The notes under the pieces were generated by a model that did no database searches, was not told where the DNA came from, and saw only the letters and a program-made list of their open reading frames with translations. Positions 50,200 through 59,819 of a stretch of DNA of 64,000 bases are shown here, one piece after another (position 1 is the first letter of the stretch; the number at the start of each line of letters is the position of its first letter). The stretch covers positions 62,001 through 126,000 of the forward strand of contig CAJNDS010002109.1 of assembly GCA_905221605.1 (NCBI GenBank), read 5' to 3'. The position numbers were made by a program, and so were the translations under genes. Source of the stretch: Symbiodinium natans. Lineage: Eukaryota; Sar; Dinophyceae; Suessiales; Symbiodiniaceae.

Positions 50200-50407
50200 T
50201 GGGTTTAGGGTTTAGGGTTTTAGGGTTTAGGGAGACAAGGATTCGGCCTTCTTCTTGGGTGTTAGGGTGCAGTAAGCACGACACCCTGAACCCTAGACCC
50301 TACACCCTGAACTCTTCAAACGATGGAGCAACCAAGAACTGAGCCCTTTGCCGGCGCAGGGTTTAGCGCAGGCCCATAAACCCTCACCCAGCTGCGATTC
50401 CTGGCAG

Positions 50408-50755
50408 GCTGCCACTGCCTTGCCCTCTTTGTCCGCATCAGGGGCCTGCAGTCCTTGCCCAAGGCAAGGGGGTGGGTTAGGGTTTAGGGTTTAGGGTTTA
50501 GCGTTTAGGGTTTAGGGTTTAGGGTTTAGGGTTGAGGGTTGAGGGTTTAGGGTTTAGGGTTTAGGGTTAGGAGTACCATACTGTATATAGAACCCAAAAA
50601 AGGAACCCCAATTTAGAGAGCTGCCCCAATATGGCTATTGCCATGCGTAGGGGTTCGGAGCGCCAAAACCCTGCCAGGAGCTGCTGTGGCAGATGCTCGA
50701 TGCGTCTGGGAGTGCAGACAGAAACGCCATGAATCAAAGCACAGTTTGTGCATAA
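50408..50755 (+). CDS. Candidate two-exon 3' gene end with GC-AG intron
   Basis: Exon 50408-50463 (acceptor TCCTGGCAG; CHCLALFVRIRGLQSLPK; donor AAG|GCAAGG, phase 0) joins exon 50678-50755 (acceptor ACCCTGCCAG; ELLWQMLDASGSADRNAMNQ ...; TAA). The 214-bp intron holds a TTTAGGG array and a hairpin-derived segment (CCCAATTTAGAGA, also at 59660). Function unknown. Confidence 0.6.
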
Positions 50756-51210
50756 ACGGTAAGGTAAGCTCTAAGCCAGAAATCCCGAGGGCGCAAGCTC
50801 TGGTCCTTGTTGCCCTTACCCTAAGCCCTCAACCCTAAACCCCACACCATCAAATCCTTTGGAAGCCAAGCGGTAGCCCATGATGCCCTCCTGAAGCCCT
50901 CCTTTAGCTTGTTGCTGAGTGTTTCAGGGGTTTAGGCCAAGCCGTAAGCCCCCAAGCCCTTGAAGCTTCGTGGCCTGGGCCTTGAGGGATTTGGGGGCTC
51001 TTCCATCCCAAGGTTGTAAGGGCAAAAAACGGCGCGCAGGGCGTGCAGGGCCCCGACATCCGAGTGTCAGATCCGATGATAAGAAGGGCCCGCAAGCCTT
51101 AAGACGGGTATCCCTAAACCCTAAACCCTAAACCCTAAACCCCAAACCCTAAACCCTAAACCCTAAACCTAAACTATAGGTCCCGAGGAGCCCTAAACCC
51201 GAAAACCCTA

Positions 51211-51325
51211 ATGTTGGCCTCACCGGAGCCGAGAGACATCTATCTCAAGGTGGCCTTGTCCACCTTTGCCAGCTACTCCCCGGGATGTGTCCGTGCTGGG
51301 CTGAGGAGCCCTACAGCACCCTTAG
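51211..51325 (+). CDS. Candidate initial exon
   Basis: ATG 51211: MLASPEPRDIYLKVALSTFA SYSPGCVRAGLR; donor not fixed. Codon-like. Confidence 0.4.
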
Positions 51326-51653
51326 CAAATCAGGGTTCAGGGTTCAGAGTTCAGGGCTGAGGGTGAAGCCCACATCCCTCAGCCCGAGGCCTTAGGTGTT
51401 CGGGCATTAGGTTGAGCGACGCACCGCATCGCCGCCCAGAGTATTGTAGAATTGAGCCCTACGCCCTAAACCCTACGGGCCTAAAACCCTAAACCCTAAA
51501 CCCTAAACCCTAAACCCTAAACCCTATACCCTATGCCATATACGGTACACGCCTTCTAATCTTCTGGCTAAGGGTCCGGGCGATCAATCTTTGGGGCTCA
51601 AGAACCACCCTGAAGCGATCCTAAAGCCATGCCTCGGACTGGGGTTTGGTTTA

Positions 51654-51720
51654 GGGTTTAGGGTTTAGGGTTTAGGGTTTAGGGTTTAGGGTTTAGGGTT
51701 TAGGGTTTAGGGTTTAGGGT

Positions 51721-51759
<39 letters not shown>

Positions 51760-51780
51760 GGTTTCGGGTTTCGGGTTTCG
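51654..51780. repeat. TTTAGGG, then TTGAGGG, then TTTCGGG array
   Basis: Three successive homogenised variants: about 10, 6 and 3 units. Confidence 0.95.
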
Positions 51781-51956
51781 GTCTCGGGTTTAATTTAGCC
51801 TTCTATGTATTGCGGAATATTCTTTACTTGGGATCCTGATGTGCTGTACGGAACGAATCCCTAAACTGTTTCTAGATTTACGGCGTAATCCTGACTTCGG
51901 GACACTATAAGGTAGCCTCCAAGCACTCATAGCTTTTGTGATGCAACCCGAAACCC

Positions 51957-52070
51957 TAAGCCCTAAGCCCTAAGCCCTAAGCCCTAAGCCCTAAGCCCTA
52001 AGCCCCTAAGCCCCTAAGCCCTCAGCCCTAAGCCCTAAGCCCTAAGCCCTAAGCCCTAAGCCCTAAACCC
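51957..52070. repeat. CCCTAAG array
   Basis: About 15 units of the CCCTAAG variant. Confidence 0.95.
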
Positions 52071-52132
52071 TAAACCTTAAAACCTAACCCTAAGCCACAA
52101 ACCCTAGACCCTAAATCGATCTCTTCTGGGAG

Positions 52133-52207
52133 GGTTGCCGAGGCGACAGCTCTTACCTCATGCGGCTGATGCTCGAGCCGCATTCGTGGCGGGGGAAGGC
52201 GCCCTGA
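52133..52207 (+). CDS. Candidate terminal exon
   Basis: Acceptor CTCTTCTGGGAG; GCRGDSSYLMRLMLEPHSWR GKAP; TGA. A (TA)n tract follows at 52244. Confidence 0.5.
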   Translation, partial: GCRGDSSYLMRLMLEPHSWRGKAP

Positions 52208-52587
52208 CGTAGAAATCCAAAACTCTTGTTTTATAACTTTTTCTTGCTATATATATATATATATATATAGTATTATACATATTACATATACACATCTGTA
52301 TACAGATAGATGTTATGTTTACACGAATGTTTCGGGGGGCTTCGGTGCATGTTGCCGGGTTTGGGGGATTTCTGGGGGGTTCAAAATTTTCCCCGGGGTC
52401 TTCGCCTTGGGCTCCGCAGGAAACCTGCAGGTGATAAGGCAAGAGCACAAAAACTAATTCCTAAACCCTAATCCCGAATCCCTAAACGCTAAACCCTAAA
52501 CCTTAAACCCTAACCCGAAACCCCAAACCCTAAACCCCAAACCCCAAACCCTAAACCCTTGCTGCATATCCGGTGTTTGCCCTTAAG

Positions 52588-52650
52588 ATGCCAGGCCCTT
52601 GCTTGCGGCTTACGTCAGCTTTTGTTTCTCTCTCTGGCGAGACACTTGGG
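52588..52650 (+). CDS. Candidate initial exon
   Basis: ATG 52588: MPGPCLRLTSAFVSLSGETL G; donor GTGGGC, phase 0; decayed TTTAGGG follows. Confidence 0.4.
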
Positions 52651-52699
52651 GTGGGCTTCTTAGGGTTTAGGGTTTAGGGTTTTAGGGTTTAGGGTTAGA

Positions 52700-53950
52700 T
52701 CCTGAAGCTCTCATACCTGGGACCCTCGTTACCTGCAGTTTTTATGGGTTATACCTGCAAATTTTGGGAATTGTAGGTAAACAGAGGTCCAGGGAAGCCC
52801 TAAACACGAAGCCCTGAACTAAGCATAGCCCACCCAAACTTGCGGAAACCCGGATCCAAACCCAGCCCCATAGCAAACGCAAGCCCCGAACCACGAGCTT
52901 ATCTCCTGAAGCCAACCTGTTTCGGGTTTCATGTTAAGGCTAAGTGTTGCTACCCTCAACCCGAAACCCAGCCCGACACCCCTCGCGTCCCATAACCCCC
53001 GAAGCCAAAGGACACCCAGAACGAGGACGACCGGCGGGGTTGAGGGGTCCACAGCGGTTTTGGCGGTTGCGGGTTTAGGGTCCAGCCCCCAAAGCCCAAT
53101 AGAGCACACTTCGGGACCATGTAACTACAGTTAGACGAGGGTTTCAAGGCTGAGAGGTTTGGGTACAACTGCCCTGGGCCTAAACCCTCGACCCTAAACC
53201 CATCTTCTGCCCAAACCCCAGTACCCCTAAACCCCAAACCCTAAACCCTAAACCCCAAACCCCAGTGCCAACCCGAAGAAGCCCAGTCCCAGACTGCCGG
53301 AAGTTGTTTGGGGTTTAGGGTTGAGGGTGAGTTTGTCGACTTCTGTGAAGCCACAGCTTTCCTTGAAAGTTTAGGGGTAGTTATATGGCTAGTTAGGTTC
53401 CTTCTGGCACCCTAAAAACATAATGAAGTAGTCTCAGCCCTCAGGCGATTGGAACTCCGAAGCTTTACTCACGTGGTCCCCTTCTACTACCCCCTACTAG
53501 GTTCCCCCCATATTTAGGGATAGTTAAGTCCTAATTAAGGTTACGAAGGGGGGAACCTAGAAGGGGGGGTCGTATAGAGGGGCTTGTAGGCGAACCCATG
53601 ATTTACCGGCAGATCCTGGTGTTGGGTTTAAGGTTTCCCGCTGAGCTTGGCGATTTTGGGGAGTGGTTCGAAGTTGCCCCAAACCCGAAACCCTAAACCC
53701 TAAACCCCAAACCCTAAACCCTAAACCCTAAACTCTAAACACTCTAAACCCTAGACCCTGAACCCTGCTTTAGAGGCCCTTAGTAGCTGAAGGAGTACAC
53801 TTTACACTTTTTAGGGTACTAGGATCCCCTGTAGAACTGAAAGTGTACACGTTTTTGGGGCATACGAGCCCAAACCCTCAACCCTAAACCCTAAACCCTA
53901 ACCCGAAACCCGAAACCCTAAACCCTAAACCCTAAACCCTCAACCCTAAA
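52700..53950. other. Linker with hairpins
   Basis: Decayed heptamers and at least two imperfect palindromes (about 53470-53590, around AGGTTCCCCCC / GGGGGGAACCT; and 53780-53870). Open frames at 52819-53237 are not supported by splice sites. Confidence 0.45.
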
Positions 53951-53958
53951 CTGCCGAG

Positions 53959-54030
53959 AGCGCCGCTGTCCATTTACATGGGCGCTCGAGGCTTCGACCG
54001 AGGTCCCCGACCGAGCGTCTCTACAGAACG
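53959..54030 (+). CDS. Candidate internal exon
   Basis: After CTGCCGAG: SAAVHLHGRSRLRPRSPTER LYRT; consensus donor GTGAGG. Arg-rich; a minus-strand frame is also open. Confidence 0.35.
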
Positions 54031-54129
54031 GTGAGGGAGGGTAAAGCCTCCCGGTAGACGAGGCCTGCAGTGCCTGGCTACGCCTCAGACCTCGGGCGTA
54101 AGCCCTCATATAATTCAAACCTGCACCGT

Positions 54130-54960
54130 TGATGGCGTTTTGGCTTTTTTAGGGGGGTCGGGGGGGTACCCTCCGGGGGGTCTGGGGCCCTGGGCTGGCA
54201 GATTCCAGGGACCCCCCTCCTTCTGGGCTGGTGTAGGGGGCAGCCTGCAAAAAAACGCCCTGGAACCTTTCTGGCTTGGGATGCCTGGAAACCTCTGGGA
54301 CCCCCCCTGAAACCCCCTGGGACGCCCTGACACCTCTGGACCCCTGGGACCCCCCTAAAAAACCCCTAAACCCCCTGAACTGACCTTCCTCGAGCCCTTT
54401 CGCCCTTGCAACCCTCCCGACTGGTTGGCCGTTCTTTGACTTTGCAAGCCGACCGCCTGGGGGATCTCCTGGGACGCCCCTGGGACCGCCTTTCTGGACC
54501 CCCCTCAGCCTGGGTCTTGATTTCGGCAGCGACCTGGGATTTGTCTGGGACCCCTGAAACCTTTCTGGACCCCCCCTGTAACCTCTCTGCTTTCCCTCCA
54601 CCGGACCTTGGGACCCTTCTGGGATGCCTGGGACCGCCATGGGATTTTTCTGGATACCTGAACTTGATTGAGCCCTGCAACCTCCCTGACTAGCTGGGAC
54701 CCCCCCTGTAAGCAGGGGCCGGCCGAGGCCCCTGCTTCCCCCTAGCGTTTTGGGCTGCGTGGGTCAGGGTTTGCCAAGACCCGCACTGAAAATGTGGGTT
54801 TTTTTGTCTTGCATTTGACGGTTTTGGGCACCTTTTCAGTTCCGTGAAAGCTCCAAGAAGCCTACGAGCCGCTGACAGGCTCCACAAAGCTCGGGAGGCC
54901 CCACCCTGCTCTTTCTCTGTAAAAAGCAAGAAAGCCCCCCTTGAGGGGGGTTTGGGGGGT
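54130..54960. repeat. CCTGGGACCCCCC-rich degenerate block
   Basis: Loose repeats of CCTGGGACC and CCCCCCTG over 800 bp. The 163-codon minus-strand Gly/Pro/Arg-rich frame follows the composition. No gene called. Confidence 0.6.
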
Positions 54961-55191
54961 GAACCCTAAACCCTAAATGAGAATAGTTTGGGTGGTTGGG
55001 GTGGGACTACATGCTAACGCAAGCGAGCGGCCCGGGTGCTTTTAGCACCAGCGAGCTTCCCTTCTAATACACCCTAAACCCTAAACCCTAAACCCTGGGC
55101 TTTAGAGGCTTGCCCAACCACGTCGGGGTCAGGAGCAGACCCGCGTTGCCTTGAAGCTTGAGCTGCAACGGAGAGGCGCGCCAGAGCGGGT

Positions 55192-55275
55192 TTAGGGTTA
55201 GGGTTTAGGGTTTAGGGTTTAGGGTTTAGGGTTTAGGGTTTAGGGTTTAGGGTTTAGGGTTTAGGGTTTAGGGTT
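55192..55275. repeat. TTTAGGG array
   Basis: About 11 perfect heptamers. Confidence 0.95.
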
Positions 55276-55644
55276 TCGGGTTTAGGGCTTAGGGTTGAGG
55301 GTTTAGGGTTGAGGGTGTTTGGGGGGTGGGGTTTTGGGGTTTGGGGGTTTAGGGGTACAGGAGAAAGGGTTCTAGGATTCAGGGCGTGTAGTGTGTAGAG
55401 GGTTTCGGGGTCGGGAGAGATGGGATGAAACTCTTGAAGCTTGCGTGTCCGAAACGTGGCCTGAGGCCTTAGACTGACCTGTTGCTCGCAGGCCCTACTA
55501 GAAACAGCTACCATTTGCTTAAGAACCCTCCTCAAAAAAGTAAAGATAATCATCCCGAAATTACACATAGTAGGTAGGCTCTGGAAGGATCAAGCAGGAC
55601 TTTCTTGAGGGTCTCGGGGGGATCTTCGGTTCTCAGGGCTTCAG

Positions 55645-55899
55645 GAGTTTGACACCCGCCCGGTCCAAGTGACACAAATTGCTGGCATGTCCGATTCGCT
55701 GCACACGGCTGACGCCACACATCCGTTTAGGGTTTAGGGTTTAGGGTTTAGGGTTTAGGGTTTAGGGTTTAGGGTTTAGGGTTTAGGGTTTAGGGTTTAG
55801 GGTCGTGCAGAGTGCTTCTCCAGCCAGCACAATGGGACTGCACATGGCTTCAAAGAGCTCACTTGGCAAGGAAGTCCAAGGCAACTGAAGGTCGGGCAG
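55645..55899 (+). CDS. Two exons joined across a pure telomere-repeat intron
   Basis: Exon 55645-55724 (acceptor GGGCTTCAG; EFDTRPVQVTQIAGMSDSLH ...; phase 2). Its donor is the GT of the first GTTTAGGG. The intron 55725-55810 (86 bp) is 10-11 heptamers plus TCGTGCAG. Exon 55811-55899 supplies the missing base (Pro) and reads VLLQPAQWDCTWLQRAHLAR ... to a donor GTACAT provided by the target duplication of a family A hairpin. An alternative frame of the second exon (SASPASTMGLHMASKSSLGK) reaches TGA at about 55888 but disagrees in phase. Function unknown. Confidence 0.6.
55728..55804. repeat. TTTAGGG array forming an intron
   Basis: Perfect heptamers in sense orientation between two exons. Confidence 0.95.
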
Positions 55900-55904
55900 G
55901 TACA

Positions 55905-55965
55905 TTGGGATGTTCCCCCTTATACTAACCGTCCCTAGTAGGAATTGTAATAGGTACTAGACGAA
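55905..55965. mobile_element. MITE family A copy 7, 3'-truncated
   Basis: TTGGGATGTTCCCCCTTATA ... ACCGTCC left arm; the right half is replaced by repeat. The preceding 8 bases, CAGGTACA (55897-55904), would be the target duplication and contain AG|GT. Confidence 0.75.
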
Positions 55966-56075
55966 AACCCTGAACCTAAACTCTGAACTCTAAACCCTGA
56001 ACCCTACAAACCCTCTAGGCACAACCCTGCAAACCTCAAGGCCCTACCAACCCACCCAGATCTCAGGGTAGGTTC

Positions 56076-56185
56076 ATGGGCCCTGAATAAGGTCCCTTAC
56101 CTTCTTTGAGGTGCTGAAGGGTATATAAGGGATATATAAGGGGTCCCCTTGCAAGGGCCCAGATTAAGGGCCCATGAAACTACCC
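56076..56185. mobile_element. MITE-like hairpin, GGGTAG-type
   Basis: GGGTAGGTTCATGGGCCC pairs with GGGCCCATGAAACTACCC; core with GGGTATATAAGG. The ends resemble family F. It ends 4 bp before the acceptor TTAG of the next exon. Confidence 0.85.
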
Positions 56186-56189
56186 TTAG

Positions 56190-56275
56190 AACCAGAGGCG
56201 CGTCTTCCCGCCTGGTCCAGCAGATGGAGCATTTCATCGGGTTGGAAGATGCCTACAGGCGTGGACTGCGTCGAG
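56190..56275 (+). CDS. Candidate internal exon
   Basis: TRGASSRLVQQMEHFIGLED AYRRGLRR, donor GTTGTT. Phase does not match the exon ending at 55899; an alternative acceptor (CCAG, 56095+100) would, in a less codon-like frame. Confidence 0.45.
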
Positions 56276-56884
56276 GTTGTTTCGGCTTTATAGGTTTGTT
56301 TTTGTTTACTGGGTTTAGGGTTTAGGGTTTAGGGTTTAGGGTGTCAGGTTTAAGTTTAAGGGTTTACAGTTTTATGGGTTCGGGGTTTCAGCGTTTAAGG
56401 TATAGAGTCCTAGCGCAGGGCGGCTTTCGGGATGAGTGGTTTCAAGGGCGCGGGGTGTTCTGTGCTAAGGTTACATTAAAAACCCTAAACCCTAAACCCT
56501 AAACCCTCAACCCTATTAAGGCCTGCGAGCTCGGGGGGTTTCCAGGGTTTGGGGCTTCAGGATTAGGGAAGTCTGATGCCCCCGAAGGCCGAAACCTGAA
56601 GGCAACCCCCCCGCCGGCAAACTTGAACCCTGAACCCTAAACCTTAAACCTTAAACCCAAAACCCTCATGGCTTTGGGGTTTTGAGGGTTGTAGGGAGCC
56701 ACGATAGCCAGGCGAACTAAAGCAACAGGACCCCCAATGAACACATCAGCAACAGTTAGGCGGGGTAGATGTGGGGGTCGGAATAATTTACCAATAATCT
56801 TCCCTTAGGGCCCCTGTGTCATCATACCACAATAAGATACAATAAGCCCCAAAACCTTGTTCTAATTATTAAGGGCCCCCTATG

Positions 56885-56963
56885 TTAAACCCTAAACCCT
56901 AAACCCTAAACCCTAAACCCTAAACCCTAAACCCTAAACCCTAAACCCTAAACCCTAAACCCT
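56885..56963. repeat. CCCTAAA array
   Basis: About 11 perfect heptamers ending in CCCTAG, which is the acceptor of the next exon. Confidence 0.95.
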
Positions 56964-56965
56964 AG

Positions 56966-57062
56966 ATGTGGAGACCCGCTCGTCCCCTTGTGCGCGAGGC
57001 ACTCGGAAATTTTCGAGGAGATTGCTGCCTGCGTGGCAGCCGACCGAGGGGCCTGTGTGTGA
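56966..57062 (+). CDS. Candidate terminal exon
   Basis: Acceptor CCCTAG (last unit of the array); CGDPLVPLCARHSEIFEEIA ACVAADRGACV; TGA. Strongly codon-like, Cys-containing helix. Confidence 0.55.
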
Positions 57063-57236
57063 GGGTTTAGGGGGGTTTAGGGTTAGGGTTTAGGGTTTAG
57101 GGTGTTTGATTCTAGGTTAGGGTTTAGGGCTTGGGGATAGGGCTGCAGCCCTGAACTGAAAGTAAGATTTCAGGCCTGCTGCTTTCGGTCTGGTGGAGTG
57201 GCCGTAGGACTTGGGCAGTGTGTCCTGAACCCTCAA

Positions 57237-57325
57237 AACCCTAAACCCTAAACCCTAAACCCTGAACCCTGAACCCTGAACCCTGAACCCTGAACCCTGA
57301 ACCCTGAACCCTGAACCCTGAACCC
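57237..57325. repeat. CCCTGAA array
   Basis: About 10 units of the CCCTGAA variant. Confidence 0.95.
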
Positions 57326-57409
57326 CGGAAGCTGGTCCTAGACGCTACACCAGCGGAGACAGCCCGAAGACTAGCCTGCGGATACTACCCAACCTAGCTC
57401 AGGTCTTAG

Positions 57410-57475
57410 GTTGCTCACGCGAAGAGAACCCTCCGTAACTACGTGGTGCAGCTTCCCCTGTCGGACAGGTTCTAA
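57410..57475 (+). CDS. Candidate terminal exon
   Basis: Acceptor CAGGTCTTAG; VAHAKRTLRNYVVQLPLSDR F; TAA. 'NYVVQ' recalls Pumilio-type repeats but one motif is not enough. Confidence 0.5.
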   Translation, partial: VAHAKRTLRNYVVQLPLSDRF

Positions 57476-57730
57476 TAGGGTTTCAGGGTCTTAGGGGTGT
57501 GGAGGTTTGAGTTTTGGGTCGTTGCAGGTAGGATGACGGGTGCCTCACTTAAGGTTAGACAGCTGACTTAAAACCTTGCTGTTGACGACCCATGAACCAA
57601 GCACCCTACACTTAAACCATGAAACCCAAGAACCCTAACCCCCAAACCCTAAACCCTAAACCCTAAACCCTAGACCCTAAACCCTAAACCCTAAACCCTA
57701 AGCCCTAAACCCCCCAAACGCACTCCTAAG

Positions 57731-57782
57731 TTCGGCTTGAGCGGGCCGCTCGCTGCCTTGAGCGCCTTGGGCCTTTTAACAG
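57731..57782 (+). CDS. Candidate internal exon with GC donor
   Basis: Acceptor CACTCCTAAG; FGLSGPLAALSALGLLT; donor ACAG|GCGTTC. Hydrophobic, possibly membrane or targeting segment. Confidence 0.5.
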
Positions 57783-58293
57783 GCGTTCTGGGTTTAATAT
57801 GGGGTTCGGAATATTTAGGGTTTAGGGTTTATGGTTTAGGGTTTAGGGTTTAGGGTTTCGGGTTTAGTCTAGTCGCAGTCCCTTAGGGTCCCTTTATAGA
57901 TTTATGATGATCACCCCCAAAGCCTTACTATTCAGGCCCCTATCTATTAGGCGTTTATGGGTTCGAGCTGGCTATGTTCAAGTAAGTTTACCTTGGATCC
58001 CGAAGGCGGTACCCTTGGGTTTTTTTTAGGATCCCTAAGCAAAAAAGAAGGGCCATATTTGTCAAGGGAAACCTTTGCAAGGGGCACAACCCTAGGGGTG
58101 CGAGTCTTAATCCCTTGAGTTGCAGTGCCTTAGGTGTTTTTTGGGTCTTGAAGTTCAGGAGTTAGGGGGTTCTCACAAAATGGGCTCGAGGGCGTTTAGG
58201 GCTTTAGGGGTTTTCGCCAGCCGGTTTCCGGGCCTCTGTGATTATGCGGGGGCCCTACTCTACATCCTATAAACCCTGAACCCCAAACCACAG

Positions 58294-58340
58294 CCTGTAG
58301 CCACTTCTCATTCCTTGCGGCCCGAGTGCCCTGGAGCTGA
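58294..58340 (+). CDS. Candidate terminal exon
   Basis: Acceptor CCCAAACCACAG; CSHFSFLAARVPWS; TGA. Confidence 0.4.
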
Positions 58341-58394
58341 ACCTTTTGACCCAAAACCTCTAAACCTGCAAACCTCTTGACTCTGAGCCCTGTA

Positions 58395-58620
58395 ACCCTT
58401 TAGCTATAGATCTAACTAGCAGTAAACTGTGCCTTGGCCAAGAACGGTAATACACTCCTCGTGTATGAATATCATTCCCTCGTCAAACATATACCACACC
58501 GAACTATCTCAGGTCGTACCACCAGTAGTTTGGGATACAAGTCGTAAAGGTACATACATGACTTCGCTCCGCAGGTAAATTTTTACTCACATTCTGTCAC
58601 AACCGTGCATGCTTCAAGAG
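58395..58620. other. Unassigned single-copy segment
   Basis: Not telomere-derived; several stops in all frames; no RNA gene structure recognised. Confidence 0.35.
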
Positions 58621-58727
58621 GCCCCTTAAGCCCTAAACCTTACACGCTCCTGAAAGACCCTGAGCCCTAAACCCTAAACCCTAAACCCTAATCCCTAAAC
58701 CCTAAACCCTAAACCCTGAACCCCTAG

Positions 58728-58822
58728 ATCCAGCAAGAAGGTCTCCTCGTGTCGCTGGTCGATGTAGACGGCCGGGCCTTTGTGAGGGCAGCCGGCCTGA
58801 AGGCGGCTTCATGGCATCCCAG
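58728..58822 (+). CDS. Candidate internal exon with both splice sites in telomere repeat
   Basis: Acceptor ACCCCTAG; 31 codons, IQQEGLLVSLVDVDGRAFVR AAGLKAASWHP; donor GTTTAGGG, phase 2. Among the most convincing islands. Function unknown. Confidence 0.6.
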
Positions 58823-59261
58823 GTTTAGGGTTTGGGGCTTGGGGTTTAGGGTTTAGGGTTTAGGGTTCAGGGCACCTGGATTCTAGGGCTGTAATTGGGC
58901 TTTAGGTTGAGGGTTTAGGGTTCAGGAGAAAGGGATCCTATGCAACCCCTTTTCATGGCATTCCAGGTTTAGGGTTCAGGGTTTGTTCAAGGTACCTGGG
59001 GTTGAGGGTGTCTAGGACTGAGGGTTGAGGGTATCTAGGGTCTAGGGTTTAGGGCTTTAGGGTTTAGGGTTTAGGGGTTTAGGGGTTTAGGGGTTTAGGG
59101 TTCAGGGTTCAGGGGTTGGCACGGTTTCGGGATCCTTGTGCGCTCCTGCAGCGATCTCTCAACCCTAAGCCCTAAAAACCCTAAATCTACACAAGCTCCT
59201 AAATCCCCAAGCCTAAACCTTATGAAACCCAAAGCCCAAAACCCAAAACCCCAAGCCCCAA

Positions 59262-59330
59262 ACCCTAAACCCTAAACCCTAAACCCTAAACCCTAAACCC
59301 TAAACCCTAAACCCTAAACCCTAAACCCAT
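59262..59330. repeat. CCCTAAA array
   Basis: About 10 perfect heptamers. Confidence 0.95.
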
Positions 59331-59393
59331 AACCCTAGACTCCTAAACCCCCCCAAAAATATCCCAGAGCGCACCTCGTAAACCCAGACCCAG

Positions 59394-59446
59394 AAGGCGA
59401 TCTTTGAGATGGGCCGCGCCGAGGCCGCAGCGCTGCATCCTGGCGG
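59394..59446 (+). CDS. Candidate internal exon
   Basis: Acceptor CAGACCCAG; KAIFEMGRAEAAALHPG; donor GTGGAG. Confidence 0.5.
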
Positions 59447-59819
59447 GTGGAGTGGGGGGTCATATTGGGTTTAGGGTTTCGGGTTTAGGGTTTCGGGTTT
59501 AGGGTTTCGGGTTTCGGGTTTAGGATTTTGGGGCTTAGGGTGTAGGGTTTACGGTTTAGGGTTTAGGGTTTAGGGTTTCGGGTTTAGGGTTCACGGTGTA
59601 GGGCAGTTTTCTAACCTTCTTTTGCAGGGTGCCATACAATTTTGGAACCCCAAAAGGCGACCCCAATTTAGAGAACTGCCCATCTGGTCTAGGGATGAGC
59701 AGGTTAGGGGAACCGAAAATAAGTATATTCTAGTTAGACCACTTGTCGTCCGAGACTTCGGTCTTTTAAGGGGTTTAGGGTTCAGGGTTCAGGGTTCAGG
59801 GTTTAGGGTTTAGGGTTTA

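Noticed and set aside
54149-54640. 163-codon minus-strand Gly/Pro/Arg ORF
   Set aside because: Follows CCTGGGACC-type degenerate repeats; composition explains the open frame.
57410-57475. Pumilio-family RNA-binding repeat
   Set aside because: Only NYVVQ matches; the rest of the exon is too short to support the call.
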